Source: an uncultured Aquimarina sp. (GTDB lineage: Bacteria; Bacteroidota; Bacteroidia; Flavobacteriales; Flavobacteriaceae). Taken from it: a stretch of 64,000 nt of DNA. The position numbers and the translations under genes were made by a program. The stretch is taken from the NCBI GenBank assembly GCA_947496705.1, contig CANMDW010000018.1:1-64000 (forward strand). The letters run 5' to 3'. Shown here one piece after another: positions 15,795-25,543 of the stretch. The notes beneath the pieces are model-generated. The model did not search any database, was not told the origin of the DNA, and worked only from the letters and a program-made list of their open reading frames with translations. How positions within the stretch are numbered: the first letter of the stretch is position 1; every line of letters starts with the position of its first letter.

Positions 15795-17126
15795 TTAGTT
15801 CCGTTTCGGAATCGTAATCAATTCGGTTTGCCGGCCATTTACATATCTAAAACCATCTGTACCCCAAAAACCGGCTTCTTCTAGCATGATACGAATATCT
15901 TTTTTCCATTCGGGAAGGGTGACCGTGGTATTTAACTCAATGGCATACACAGTATTTTCGTATAATGGATAATCTCCGGTTCCGGGAACACCTCCTTGTG
16001 AATCCCACATACCGATCGTGGGACCTGATGAATGCCCGTATAACCCCAGAGGATGCGTATAGATTGCTGGTTTTAAACCTTCTGCCCTTCCCTGCTCCAG
16101 GGATTTTAATAGTATCTCATTTCCGGTTTTACCGGTCTCAAAATTGGATGTGAATATATCCTGCACCCGATTACCATCTTTAAATGCTTTTACTAAAAAC
16201 TCGGGTGGGGCAGTTTCATTATTTTGAAGAATATAGGCATGTTGCTGGCAGTCTGTATTCAATCTTAAGTAGGTAATCCCAAAATCACAATGGACCAGAT
16301 CACCTTTTTGGATAATCTTATCATCAGGTCGGTTAGAAAACGAAACGATATGATCTTCTAAATTTTCTCCTGCTCTCTGAATATCAATTGTAGGATGAAA
16401 CCATGTCTTCAATCCCATATCAGTAACTTTTTGACGTAACCACCACTCTACGTCATCTGAAGTGGTAGTACCTGGTTTTATGACCGAAGTGCTGAATGCT
16501 TCCGCAATAATATCGTGTGTAATTTTTACCAATTGCCTGTAAATTTCCATCTCCTGCTCGGTACGTGTTTCTATCCAGCTAATGGCTAGTTTTTCTGCAG
16601 AAGTAACCTTTGATTGAAACTCTGTCGGGAGCACGTTCATAAATGCTTCATAGTCTGTTTTTACGATTCCGTCTACAATTCCGAAATTGGTAGAATAATT
16701 TATCCCAATCGTCGAAGGATTTCTCTCAGAAATGATATCCACCAAAGCCTTCCATTGGTCTGGTTGCTTTTCCTTATCCCAGGAAGAATCTATATTTTTC
16801 CCTACATTATATCGTGCAACAGCTAGTTTTTCAATAGTATTTTTGGTTTTATCCCTATAAAAAACCAATATGGTTCTTCTTCTGGCGTTAAGCCAGGTTG
16901 AAGGCAACATCGTTTTAAGTACCGGATCTTCATTGTATTCTCTCGAAATCAAGATCCACATATCAAAACCGGCGCGATCCATAAGCTGTGGCAGCAAATT
17001 ATTAAAACGGTCTTCCAGTACCATATCGATCACAGCCGCTCTTTCCCTTTGTGGTAATATCTGTGAGTAACCATATTGAGTAGTAATTGATAAGATAACT
17101 ATCAATCGAATTAACGTGTTTTTCAT
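15795..17126 (-). CDS. Secreted M24-family metallopeptidase (Xaa-Pro aminopeptidase-like)
   Basis: A 443-residue protein with a signal peptide (about 1-21, ending YGYS). The creatinase/aminopeptidase P N-domain spans about 25-185 and the pita-bread catalytic domain about 195-443. The five metal ligands appear in order: HCDFG, NTDCQQ, GLYGHSSGP, AIELN and EEAGF. It probably removes N-terminal residues before proline, in the periplasm. It starts 13 bp after the stop of the large VWA/plug/TPR gene, so the two are likely co-transcribed. A 295-bp copy of its middle is found at 13314-13608. Confidence 0.88.
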   Translation of the reverse strand: MKNTLIRLIVILSITTQYGYSQILPQRERAAVIDMVLEDRFNNLLPQLMDRAGFDMWILISREYNEDPVLKTMLPSTWLNARRRTILVFYRDKTKNTIEKLAVARYNVGKNIDSSWDKEKQPDQWKALVDIISERNPSTIGINYSTNFGIVDGIVKTDYEAFMNVLPTEFQSKVTSAEKLAISWIETRTEQEMEIYRQLVKITHDIIAEAFSTSVIKPGTTTSDDVEWWLRQKVTDMGLKTWFHPTIDIQRAGENLEDHIVSFSNRPDDKIIQKGDLVHCDFGITYLRLNTDCQQHAYILQNNETAPPEFLVKAFKDGNRVQDIFTSNFETGKTGNEILLKSLEQGRAEGLKPAIYTHPLGLYGHSSGPTIGMWDSQGGVPGTGDYPLYENTVYAIELNTTVTLPEWKKDIRIMLEEAGFWGTDGFRYVNGRQTELITIPKRN

Positions 17127-17139
17127 AAAAGGTGGTTTC

Positions 17140-19392
17140 TTATATTCTGAAAGAAGTAAAGATATTGTTTTTTGTTACTCTATCAAGATTAATAACATGT
17201 ATCTGTAACTTCTGATCAGGAGAACCATACTTGGTAAACACTTTAACTTTTATAAATTTAGGATCTTTGATATCGGGCACATATGTATCGGGAACCATGA
17301 TATTGAGAAACCACTCTCCCGGCTCGATATCTGATAACACATACTCATCTGAAGTGTAGCCCTCTTTAAGCTCATCCTGCAGTTTCTTTTTATTGTCTTC
17401 TTTGGTATGTGACAAGGTAAAATATTGCTTCTTAGAATTTATATATTGTAGTTTGAATTCGGTTTGCGGGTGAGACCATTCTGTTACTACTCTAAGATCA
17501 TAGGTAATTGCACTAAAATAATATGGGTCTATCTTTTTAACTTTCCATGTTTGATTGCGATTTGCCAATAAATTTTTGAAATCGTGAGTGATCTGGCTCT
17601 CAAGACCATCAAATGTTTCTATTTTCTTCACCCTATTTGAAGATATTCTTTTAAATAAGTCTACCGATTTCTGATATTTATGTCCTGCAAAATAGGTATT
17701 CGCCAAATCCAGATAGGTTTGTGATATTGATGGTGCAATTGTAATAATTCGCCTGTATATCTCTTGTGCTTTATCATATATTTGGTGCTTTTCTAAATTG
17801 AATGCTAAAATTTTGAGAACAGAGGTATTCTCAGGAAATAACTCTGCAAGGTTAGAGATGGTTTGTATACCAAGCTCAGGCTCATTTATTTGAAAAAAGT
17901 AATCAGAGCACTCTACAAAAAAGGAGACGTTATCTTTATTGAATTTGAATCTGCTTAAATAATACGAATAGGCTTCCTGAGCATCGGGATACTTCTTGAG
18001 CATTGTAATAAAATTTGAGTTTTGTTTATTATCGACCTGCAAAGCAGATTCAAAAACTTTATACTTTATCTTCAACTCTTTATCCAATGTTTTCTCATCG
18101 TTTGCCAAAAGCTTATCCCCTGCAGCATTAGTGGTAACCAAAATTACACCATTACGACCCTCGGAGCCGTATCGATTGGTGGCCGAAATCCCTTTTAGTA
18201 TGGTAATATCTTCAACTGTATTATTATCAATAAAGCTATAATCTGCACCTTGACCGAGATCTCTTCCGCTTCGTGGCATTGGGATTCCATCTACAATAAA
18301 CAAAGGGTGACTACTTAAGGTGATAGAATGCCAGCCCCGTATCAGGATTCGGCCAGGATTATCATTATGGCCAGTCATAGACACCCCTGCAAATTTTCCT
18401 GCCATTGATTCTCCTATATCCAATTTGGTTAGATTACCCATCTGTTCTGCATCTATACTTTGCACAGCATAGCCTATCGCATCCAAATTTACATCGATAC
18501 CAGCTATTGTGCCTCTGTTTGGCTTATTACTCTTTTTAGCTTTTACAATGGCAGGATCAAGTTCATTGATTGCTTTTGTTAATTTTACCTGTATAATATC
18601 ATCTTCTTCTGTAACATCGATAACCGCCTTTTTCATATTCACTTTGCTAAATACAAGCACATCACCGGGTTCTACAGCTATTTTATACTTCCCAAATTGA
18701 TCGGTGATTGTGCCCTTATTCTTATCTTTTACAAAGATGTTCACATTGGGCAAGACATCGGTTTCACCAGTAACGATACCCTCGACATACTTTTTATTTG
18801 CGTCTTTATTTTTTTTTGTTACAAATTCTAATCTGGGCATCATCGTTTTTTCCTTGATCGCCTGGATAGCCGAAGAAATATCAGATTCGAGCAAGTCTAC
18901 ATAATATCCTCTGTTATAAAAAGCAGTTTTATGAAGAAATTTTTTATCAATTGCTGTTTTACTACTAATAGTAATGATTCTTGGGCTATATAAACTGGCT
19001 TTAAAATTTCCAAAATTTCCGTTTCCATCGGTAAAGAAAAGCAACATTTCTTCTTTTAACTCTGTGTTTACCAAACTAAAATCTGAAGCGCCGTCATAAA
19101 CGACTTGTTCTAATTTTTGTTTTAACAGATCCCAATTAGCAGATGTTACTTCTATACTTTCTTCACTAATGATCCTGATATTAAAAACAACCAGCTTAAC
19201 TTTTGAATTAGGATACGTTTTAAAATAAGCGTCGAGAAAATCGAATTCTTTATGTATATCCTTTTCTTTTTGGGAGGATGAAGCATCCCAATAAATAATG
19301 GTGCTCTGAGGATTATTACTTTGAAGGTCATTATTTGCAAAAAGTAGAGGAATACAAAAAAAAGCGACCAGTAGTACTATGATTTTTTTCAT
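17140..19392 (-). CDS. VWA-like / SusC-N-terminal (CarboxypepD_reg + plug) / TPR chimera
   Basis: A 750-residue secreted protein (signal 1-19). Domains in order are as follows. A VWA-like fold (about 30-180) has DASSS at 36-40 and FFTDGNG at 119-125. A carboxypeptidase-regulatory-like beta domain covers about 203-271 (GIVTGETDVLPNVNIFV). A TonB-receptor plug domain covers about 300-423 (LFIVDGIPM, ATNRYGSEGRNGVILVTT). TPR-like helices cover about 480-620, and a C-terminal beta domain follows. A normal SusC/TonB receptor would continue into about 22 barrel strands, which are absent. It probably acts as a periplasmic or surface scaffold rather than a transporter. Its gene precedes the M24 peptidase gene. 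Confidence 0.82.
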   Translation of the reverse strand: MKKIIVLLVAFFCIPLLFANNDLQSNNPQSTIIYWDASSSQKEKDIHKEFDFLDAYFKTYPNSKVKLVVFNIRIISEESIEVTSANWDLLKQKLEQVVYDGASDFSLVNTELKEEMLLFFTDGNGNFGNFKASLYSPRIITISSKTAIDKKFLHKTAFYNRGYYVDLLESDISSAIQAIKEKTMMPRLEFVTKKNKDANKKYVEGIVTGETDVLPNVNIFVKDKNKGTITDQFGKYKIAVEPGDVLVFSKVNMKKAVIDVTEEDDIIQVKLTKAINELDPAIVKAKKSNKPNRGTIAGIDVNLDAIGYAVQSIDAEQMGNLTKLDIGESMAGKFAGVSMTGHNDNPGRILIRGWHSITLSSHPLFIVDGIPMPRSGRDLGQGADYSFIDNNTVEDITILKGISATNRYGSEGRNGVILVTTNAAGDKLLANDEKTLDKELKIKYKVFESALQVDNKQNSNFITMLKKYPDAQEAYSYYLSRFKFNKDNVSFFVECSDYFFQINEPELGIQTISNLAELFPENTSVLKILAFNLEKHQIYDKAQEIYRRIITIAPSISQTYLDLANTYFAGHKYQKSVDLFKRISSNRVKKIETFDGLESQITHDFKNLLANRNQTWKVKKIDPYYFSAITYDLRVVTEWSHPQTEFKLQYINSKKQYFTLSHTKEDNKKKLQDELKEGYTSDEYVLSDIEPGEWFLNIMVPDTYVPDIKDPKFIKVKVFTKYGSPDQKLQIHVINLDRVTKNNIFTSFRI

Positions 19393-19503
19393 CTTTTTGA
19401 GGATTTATAATTTTTTATCAGATAAATAACTCTGAAACTTTGAAAGAAAAACAAATAATCTCTTCCTTCTCATTTGCAAACTACAGTGCAGTATGCAGCT
19501 GAA

Positions 19504-19511
19504 CAAAGGTA
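19504..19511 (-). promoter_or_regulatory. Putative -7 promoter element for the VWA/plug/TPR gene
   Basis: On the minus strand this reads TACCTTTG, an exact TAnnTTTG. It lies about 110 bp upstream of the ATG at 19392. No TTG occurs at the expected upstream distance (a TTA does), so only half of the promoter is supported. Confidence 0.4.
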
Positions 19512-19583
19512 AATTTCTAAAAAAAAATAAGGATAGTAAAATCCGGGTAGATTGAATAATACTTGCCAAACTTGAATTTATGC

Positions 19584-19625
19584 AAAAAAATGATACCTGC
19601 AAAACTATTGAGGTATCATTTTTTT
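19584..19625. terminator. Bidirectional hairpin terminator
   Basis: A perfect 15-bp stem, AAAAAAATGATACCT (19584-19598) and its complement (19611-19625), with a 12-nt loop. Seven Ts end the stem on either strand. It lies between the yfbK-like gene and the VWA/plug/TPR gene, insulating the two minus-strand units. Confidence 0.8.
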
Positions 19626-19965
19626 GATTAATTAATTTGAGTTTCCTGTTTTTTAATCGATTAACTATGCCACATTAAATTGATATCACCTTATCCTGAA
19701 GCATTGAGAACTCTTCTTGAAATCCAACAATCAAAAACAATGAACTTATTCACTTCTTTTTTCTAAAAACTCGGGTCTATCATCAAAAGTCATAACAGTT
19801 AATACTTAAAACTCACCACTTATACCCTATACCGACCACTTATTACTTTTGTCCTGAAATCCCAATACTTTCCAGTAAGTCAACCCAACTCCTATCGTCT
19901 ATTTAAATGAGTAAAGAGCATATATTCTCTTTCATCTAATTTGTATAACTATAAAAAATAAGATT
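19626..19965. other. Intergenic AT-rich region
   Basis: About 340 bp between the terminator and the small ORF with no recognisable gene. ATTTAAATGAGTAAAGA at 19901-19917 recurs with one change at 22363-22379, upstream of the yfbK-like gene. Confidence 0.4.
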
Positions 19966-20064
19966 ATGAAAAAGTTTAATAAGATTATGATTGTACTACC
20001 AAAAACATTAATTAATTTTTTGAAACAATTACCAAGTGCCGGAGCATATGTAATGAGAAGATAG
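19966..20064 (+). CDS. Possible 32-residue cationic peptide
   Basis: ATG to TAG, 33 codons. The product is strongly basic (five Lys, two Arg, no acidic residue) and amphipathic-looking, with VLPKTL in the middle and a terminal VMRR. It starts in an AT-rich context (ATAAGATT before ATG). Two hairpins follow it (20092-20108 and 20136-20154). A second short ORF at 29466 contains VLPQTL in a similar position. There is no family support; it may be non-coding. Confidence 0.25.
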   Translation: MKKFNKIMIVLPKTLINFLKQLPSAGAYVMRR

Positions 20065-20091
20065 TATCATAAGAGATGAGAGGTACTTCGG

Positions 20092-20154
20092 AAGTACCCC
20101 TCCCCACTTATTGAACTACCCCTAGCTATGCTGGCAAGTAGGCTCTCCCTACTT
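20092..20154. other. Two short hairpins
   Basis: GGTACTTCGGAAGTACC (20092-20108) and AAGTAGG-CTCTC-CCTACTT (20136-20154) are perfect inverted repeats in the 134 bp between the small cationic ORF and the convergent end of the yfbK-like gene. Neither has a T tract, so a terminator role is uncertain. Confidence 0.5.
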
Positions 20155-20198
20155 AAACAAGTAATTTTGGTCGATTTTTATGAATAAGGCTTTCCATT

Positions 20199-22286
20199 TT
20201 ATAATCCATGATAGCTATTCATCAGCCTTACAAACTCTGCCTTATACCCCTGTTCATCCTTTTCTTTATTGGCCCTTGCCAAAACAATGATATCTTCTAT
20301 CTTCTGGTTCTTACTGTATTTTGAATTTCTTAATTTCATCCCGAACCAGGCAATAGATGCAGCAAAGTTAAAATCCTGCGAAGCTACCGTATTATCCATT
20401 ATGTTTAGAACATGAACCATCTCTATACTTTTTTTCTCCTGTGGTTTCTTGTATCGAAATTTCACTGTTAACAGTTCATCTCCATACTCTTTATTAGCTT
20501 TAGAACTGGTATATTTTAATTTGCTGTTATCTTTTATATATTTACTTTTTACCCCTACAGGAATTACCTCATAGAGTGCTGTTACGGTATGGCCGCTACC
20601 TAATTCGCCCGCATCTTTGGTATCATCTACAAAATCTTCATCGGCCAAAAGTCTGTTCTCATAGCCAATCAATCGATATGCCTGTACTTTACCGGGATTA
20701 AATTCTACCTGTATTTTAACATCTTTGGCAATAGTATACAAAGTACCTCCAAATTCTTTTCCCAGTACTCGCTGTGCTTCCTGCATGGTATCGATATAAG
20801 CGTGGTTTCCGTTGCCTTTATCTGCCAACGTTTCCAGTTTACTGTCCTTATAATTTCCCATTCCAAATCCTAAACAGGTAAGAAATACGCCCGATTTGCG
20901 TTTTTCTTCAATTAAGGTCTTCATATCCTTATCACTGCTCATCCCTACATTAAAATCACCATCTGTTGCCAGAATCACTCTATTATTTCCATTCTTTATA
21001 AAATTATCCTTTGCTATTTTGTATGCCAGTTCTATACCTTCACCACCTGCCGTTGAGCCACCTGCTTTAAGGTTTTGCAATGCCTGGTTGATTTTGTGCT
21101 TATTTGCTCCAGAGGTTGGATTCAAAACCAATCCGGCTGCTCCGGCATATACTACGATAGAGACTTTATCTTTTTCTCTCAATTGATTCACCAAAAGCTT
21201 ACATGCTTTTTTTAGCAGGGGTAATTTGTTTACATCACTCATCGATCCTGATACATCTATCAAAAACACCAGATTGGAAGGAGGAATTTTGTTCTGCGGA
21301 ATTTCTTTCCCTTTCAACCCAATTTTAACCAGCTGTGTTTCAAGATTCCAGGGAGTTGCAGCATATTCGGTATGGATTGCAAATGGGTGTTCTCCTGTAG
21401 GTTGTTTGTAGGCATAATCGAAATAATTGATCATTTCTTCAATTTTTACGGCATCTGCAGGAATTTTAATCCCATTATTGATCATTCTTCGAATGTTGCT
21501 GTAGGAAGCCTTATCCACATCTATAGAAAAGGTAGAAAGCGGTGCAGTCATCACTCTTTTGAAATCATTTTCGACGATCTCTGTATAAGATTCGTCATTC
21601 TGCACTTTATAATTCCCGCTGTGGGTGGTGATAATAATACATCCATGCCTGGCTTTTGAGCCATAAACAGAAGCCGCTTTTTGATCTTTTAACACTTCTA
21701 CTTTAGAAATTTTATTGGCATCTATGGCTTTTACCACAGAGACATCCTTGCTGTCTATGGGTACTCCATCTACAATATACAAAGGTTGATCCCCTTTTGT
21801 CATAGAACCAACACCTCTAATAGTACTCTTATTACTAATACCCGGACTACTCATACTTCTATTTTGCACGCCTGGCCGAATTTTTTGCTTACGTGACCTT
21901 TTTCTCTCTGATTCTTTGTTAGAAACCGAATAACTCATCGTTTGTCTTTGCACTCCCGATACATATCCAGTGATCACCACCTCTTCTAGTTCGGCTGCAG
22001 AAGGCTTCATTTTAATATCAATAATCCTCGATTGCGCAGTAATTTTTTCCTCAGAAGTCTCAAATCCTACATAAGAAAAAACCAAGATATCCCCAACACT
22101 GGCCAGAATGGTGTATTTTCCATCAAAATCTGTTTGTGTACCAGTGGTACTGCCTTTTATTACGATATTCACCCCTGGTAAAGTCAGGCTTTGATCATCG
22201 GTTACTTTTCCCGTAACCTGTACTTGCTGTGCGTTTGAAATTCCTGTCATAAGAAAAACAAAAAACATGTAATGTAGTAGTCTCAT
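20199..22286 (-). CDS. YfbK-type VWA protein with SusC-like N-terminal domains
   Basis: A 695-residue protein. It has a signal peptide (1-19), a CarboxypepD_reg-like domain (about 22-93, VTGKVTDDQSLTLPGVNIV) and a plug domain (about 105-222: PLYIVDGVPI, EVLKDQKAASVYGSKARHG). The YfbK-type vWF N-terminal region follows (about 248-330, STFSIDVDKASYSNIRRMI), then a VWA domain with MIDAS DVSGSMS at 344-350 and ATDGDFNVG, and a DUF3520-like C-terminal region (about 520-695). E. coli YfbK has only the last three parts. There is no beta-barrel, so it is not a transporter. The function is unknown; metal-dependent protein binding at the envelope is likely. Confidence 0.88.
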   Translation of the reverse strand: MRLLHYMFFVFLMTGISNAQQVQVTGKVTDDQSLTLPGVNIVIKGSTTGTQTDFDGKYTILASVGDILVFSYVGFETSEEKITAQSRIIDIKMKPSAAELEEVVITGYVSGVQRQTMSYSVSNKESERKRSRKQKIRPGVQNRSMSSPGISNKSTIRGVGSMTKGDQPLYIVDGVPIDSKDVSVVKAIDANKISKVEVLKDQKAASVYGSKARHGCIIITTHSGNYKVQNDESYTEIVENDFKRVMTAPLSTFSIDVDKASYSNIRRMINNGIKIPADAVKIEEMINYFDYAYKQPTGEHPFAIHTEYAATPWNLETQLVKIGLKGKEIPQNKIPPSNLVFLIDVSGSMSDVNKLPLLKKACKLLVNQLREKDKVSIVVYAGAAGLVLNPTSGANKHKINQALQNLKAGGSTAGGEGIELAYKIAKDNFIKNGNNRVILATDGDFNVGMSSDKDMKTLIEEKRKSGVFLTCLGFGMGNYKDSKLETLADKGNGNHAYIDTMQEAQRVLGKEFGGTLYTIAKDVKIQVEFNPGKVQAYRLIGYENRLLADEDFVDDTKDAGELGSGHTVTALYEVIPVGVKSKYIKDNSKLKYTSSKANKEYGDELLTVKFRYKKPQEKKSIEMVHVLNIMDNTVASQDFNFAASIAWFGMKLRNSKYSKNQKIEDIIVLARANKEKDEQGYKAEFVRLMNSYHGL

Positions 22287-22393
22287 AGTGATAGTTTTTA
22301 AATGAAAAACTAAAACTACGGGCTATGCCAAAGGACTACAACTTATAATGAGCGAAGTCCCCATTTGAATGAGTAAAGATGTTTATTTTGAAA

Positions 22394-23509
22394 TTATGGG
22401 TTGATATTAAGAACCAGTTCTAGCGTTTGAACCCTTTGTACTTTGCTGTTATCTGTTTCTATAAATTGAGAAAGAAAATAAATTTCCTTCGGAATTTCAT
22501 ATTTATTAAGCGTCTTGAGTCTATGTAATCCCTCTTGTAATGCAAGGTAAGCGATTTTATCATACTCACGCTCTATGATTAAAACGACCTTGTCGCCCAA
22601 AGTATCGTCTGGGATACTGGTAATGAAGAACCGATGCCCAATTAATAATTGCAATTTGGTTTCTATCTCTTCTGGGTATAATTTCACTCCACCACTATTG
22701 ATCACATTGTCATAGCGCCCTTTCCATAGAAATTTTTTATAGGTTTTCAACTCAACAACATCATTGGTGATAATGGTTTGATCATTTAATAACGGTGCTT
22801 TTATAATCAGACAATTTCTATTATCGATACTCAATGTGATATTTGGTAAGGCTTTAAAAAAATACTCGTCTTTTTTCTCTTTTTTCTTCGGATTGATTCT
22901 TCTGGCGGCTATATGCGAAACGGTTTCTGTCATCCCATAGGTTTCAAACACTTTGGTTTTGAACCCTTGTATCAGTTCTTTAAGATGTTCTGAAACAGGT
23001 CCTCCTCCAACGATCAGTTTTTTGATTAAATGAAGCCGGTTTACAGAATTATCCAGTTGTAAAGGAACCATTGCGCAAAAATCATATTGCTTATAGACTG
23101 TATCCAAAGGATTTGTTCTGGGAGGAACCAAATCTATTTTCCAACCCAAAACCATCGCTCTTACCAGCATCATTTTACCCGCAATATAATTTGCAGGAAG
23201 ACATAACAATGCTGTAGTGCCTTCTTCAGACTTAAAAAACTTCCCGGTTGCTCTGGCACTATTGACCATATGCTGTTTATACACTTTTATTTTTTTTGGT
23301 TTTCCTGTAGAACCCGAAGTTTGCACTTCAATATGGTCTTTCTCATTTAACCAATTCAATAAAAAGTTTCCGGCCTCTTGTTCATATACCTCCCCTTCTT
23401 TTATAAAATTATAAGCGATACGTTTCAACCCCTCGACATCTGGAGTATGCTTATTTATAGAAAAGTTTTCGTGTATTTCGGGGATAGAAAATGTATTCAT
23501 CGTTTGCAT
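22394..23509 (-). CDS. menE: o-Succinylbenzoate-CoA ligase (MenE-like)
   Basis: A 371-residue ANL-superfamily adenylating enzyme. The P-loop QTSGSTGKPKKIKV is near residue 60. ETYGMTETVSHIA and the hinge region GRYDNVINSGGVKLYPEEIE follow. It is shorter than standard MenE (about 450) at the N-terminus, which is common in Bacteroidota. The start is taken as ATG 23509; ATG 23500 is also possible. It would convert o-succinylbenzoate to its CoA ester in menaquinone synthesis, consistent with menC and menA on the same strand upstream. Confidence 0.85.
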   Translation of the reverse strand: MQTMNTFSIPEIHENFSINKHTPDVEGLKRIAYNFIKEGEVYEQEAGNFLLNWLNEKDHIEVQTSGSTGKPKKIKVYKQHMVNSARATGKFFKSEEGTTALLCLPANYIAGKMMLVRAMVLGWKIDLVPPRTNPLDTVYKQYDFCAMVPLQLDNSVNRLHLIKKLIVGGGPVSEHLKELIQGFKTKVFETYGMTETVSHIAARRINPKKKEKKDEYFFKALPNITLSIDNRNCLIIKAPLLNDQTIITNDVVELKTYKKFLWKGRYDNVINSGGVKLYPEEIETKLQLLIGHRFFITSIPDDTLGDKVVLIIEREYDKIAYLALQEGLHRLKTLNKYEIPKEIYFLSQFIETDNSKVQRVQTLELVLNINP

Positions 23510-23564
23510 ATTCAAATTTCAAATTTCTGCCATCCCCACAGGTTAAGTAAGTGTAAAGAGTATA

Positions 23565-24488
23565 TTATACTTTTGTTATCTCTTCCTTTAGATCACGAGG
23601 TGATACCGGGCCAAAAAGCTTAACCTTCCAATCGGTCCATTGATATTTTCTTGAAAGAATAAACAGAAAGATCGGAAAAATAACAAAAATGGGGGTTAAT
23701 ATTTCAAATCCTGCACTTGGATCTGATGTATCTATAAATATCGAATCTGTTTGCAATGCAGTCCAATCGGCAGTTACCAAAAGTACAGTTACCAGGTTAT
23801 TGGCTGCATGAAAGCCCAATGCAAGCTCTAAACCTTCATCCATTAAGGTGATGATCCCCAAAAACAATCCTGTACCAATATAGTATACCATAATTATGGG
23901 TCCGATCTTCCCAACCTCGGGATTGGCTGCATGCATTACTCCAAAAATTATCGAAGTTATCAACAATGCAATCCATTTGCTCTTGGTTGCCAATCCAAGT
24001 CCCTGCATCAAATACCCTCTGAACAAATATTCTTCAAAACTGGTTTGAACCGGGACCAACAAAATTGCCAATAGCATAAGAATTAAAAAAGGAACTGGTT
24101 TAAAATTAATTACATATTCTTTTGGATTTAAAAAATAGAAGATCAGGGTTGATATGATAATAAATGACGTCATTAATAAGAAAATAAAGAATATCCTCCC
24201 CCAGTCTACTTTCTTTCTGCTAGTTGTAAGAGATAAGATACTTTGTTGGTGAACATATCGTACCCAAAAGAATAATCCCGCAAGTAAAAAAGCAAAGAAT
24301 ATCATGTTTTCGGCAAAAAATCTATTCTTACCTTTATTACGTATTTCCTGTTCCATAATAGCTGCAACATCCAGGTCCAACATATTCATAACAAGATAAT
24401 TAAGCCCCATCAACCCTATAAATAAAATTGGAATCGGCAAATATTTCCACATTCCTAATTTTCCTTGCCTGCCTTGTGTTATGTACAT
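23565..24488 (-). CDS. CPBP-family intramembrane metalloprotease
   Basis: A 307-residue protein with about eight membrane segments. The Abi/CPBP motifs are present: SFEEYLFRGYLMQG (EExxxR), then IIFGVMHAAN (FxxxH) and LGFHAANNLV (HxxxN). This family includes type II CAAX prenyl-protease relatives. The substrate is unknown. It lies between menC (14 bp upstream) and menE (about 55 bp downstream) on the same strand, apparently an unrelated passenger in the menaquinone unit. Confidence 0.9.
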   Translation of the reverse strand: MYITQGRQGKLGMWKYLPIPILFIGLMGLNYLVMNMLDLDVAAIMEQEIRNKGKNRFFAENMIFFAFLLAGLFFWVRYVHQQSILSLTTSRKKVDWGRIFFIFLLMTSFIIISTLIFYFLNPKEYVINFKPVPFLILMLLAILLVPVQTSFEEYLFRGYLMQGLGLATKSKWIALLITSIIFGVMHAANPEVGKIGPIIMVYYIGTGLFLGIITLMDEGLELALGFHAANNLVTVLLVTADWTALQTDSIFIDTSDPSAGFEILTPIFVIFPIFLFILSRKYQWTDWKVKLFGPVSPRDLKEEITKV

Positions 24489-24502
24489 GTATTATTTTCT
24501 TA

Positions 24503-25543
24503 TTAGTTTACATATGTTACGTTCCATTCTTTTTTATGATCATAAATCAAGGTACCCCTATCAATTTCCAAAGAAGATGCAAAATTATTAGTATACAAGC
24601 CCCCTGTTCCTAGTCCTTGTGGTATATTGCTATGCAAAGTATACGTGAATTGTGCTATTGCATTTAAACCGATATTACTTTCTAATGCACTGGTAATCCA
24701 CCAACCTATTCCTAATGATTCTGCGATATCAATCCAAGACTTGGTTCCTTTGAAGCCTCCTATTAAACTAGGTTTTAGTATCATATATTGTGGCTGTATC
24801 GTTTGTAGTAGTTTTTTCTTTTCTGTTATATCAAAAACGCCTATTAATTCTTCATCCAGTGCAATGGGTAATGGTGTCTTTCTACACAATTCGCTCATAG
24901 CTTTTGGCTGGCCTTGCCGTATAGGTTGTTCAATACTATGCAAGTCATATACCGAAAGTTGTTGTAATTTATCGAATGCGTCTTTTGGTTTAAAAGCACC
25001 GTTGGCATCCACTCTTAATTCTATAATATCTGAAGAAAACTGAGATCTTATATACGACAGCAAACCCAGTTCTGTTTTAAAATCGATAGCTCCGATTTTC
25101 ATTTTAATGCAATCAAAGCCTTGATTTAGTTTCTCAATGATCTGTTTTTTCATAAACTCTTTGTCTCCCATCCAAATCAAACCATTGATAGGAATACTAT
25201 CTTTGGTTTCGGTAAACTTTGAAGGAAACAACAAAAAGGGAGATGTGCTTTCGAAAGATGTAAAGGCCATTTCTACCCCAAACTGAATACTGGGAAATTC
25301 TATGAGTTTGTGCCAAAGTTTTTCAACACCCAAATGAATATTTTCGCAAGTCCATTTTAATCGATCTTCATAATCTGGTCGGTCGTCTATACTTAGTGTT
25401 CTTAAGATTCCACATTCGCCAATTCCTTGTTTAATACCATCAGAAATCACGATAAACCAGGTTTCTTTGGTTTTTAGGATTCCTCGAGAGGTACCACTGG
25501 GTCTTTTAAACTGCAGGATATATTTATGATAGGTTGCTGTCAT
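24503..25543 (-). CDS. menC: o-Succinylbenzoate synthase
   Basis: A 346-residue enolase-superfamily enzyme. Catalytic features are the KMKIG lysine pair region (about 195), metal ligands in RVDANGAF, SIEQP and LDEE, and the second lysine in KPSLIGGF. The C-terminal SALESNIGLNAIAQ is typical of MenC. It dehydrates SHCHC to o-succinylbenzoate. Its ATG directly abuts the stop codon of the upstream MBL gene (0 bp gap), indicating tight co-transcription. Confidence 0.92.
   Translation of the reverse strand: MTATYHKYILQFKRPSGTSRGILKTKETWFIVISDGIKQGIGECGILRTLSIDDRPDYEDRLKWTCENIHLGVEKLWHKLIEFPSIQFGVEMAFTSFESTSPFLLFPSKFTETKDSIPINGLIWMGDKEFMKKQIIEKLNQGFDCIKMKIGAIDFKTELGLLSYIRSQFSSDIIELRVDANGAFKPKDAFDKLQQLSVYDLHSIEQPIRQGQPKAMSELCRKTPLPIALDEELIGVFDITEKKKLLQTIQPQYMILKPSLIGGFKGTKSWIDIAESLGIGWWITSALESNIGLNAIAQFTYTLHSNIPQGLGTGGLYTNNFASSLEIDRGTLIYDHKKEWNVTYVN

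Noticed and set aside
17140..22286. SusC/SusD polysaccharide utilisation locus
   Set aside because: Plug and CarboxypepD_reg domains are present, but there is no barrel, no SusD and no linked glycoside hydrolase.
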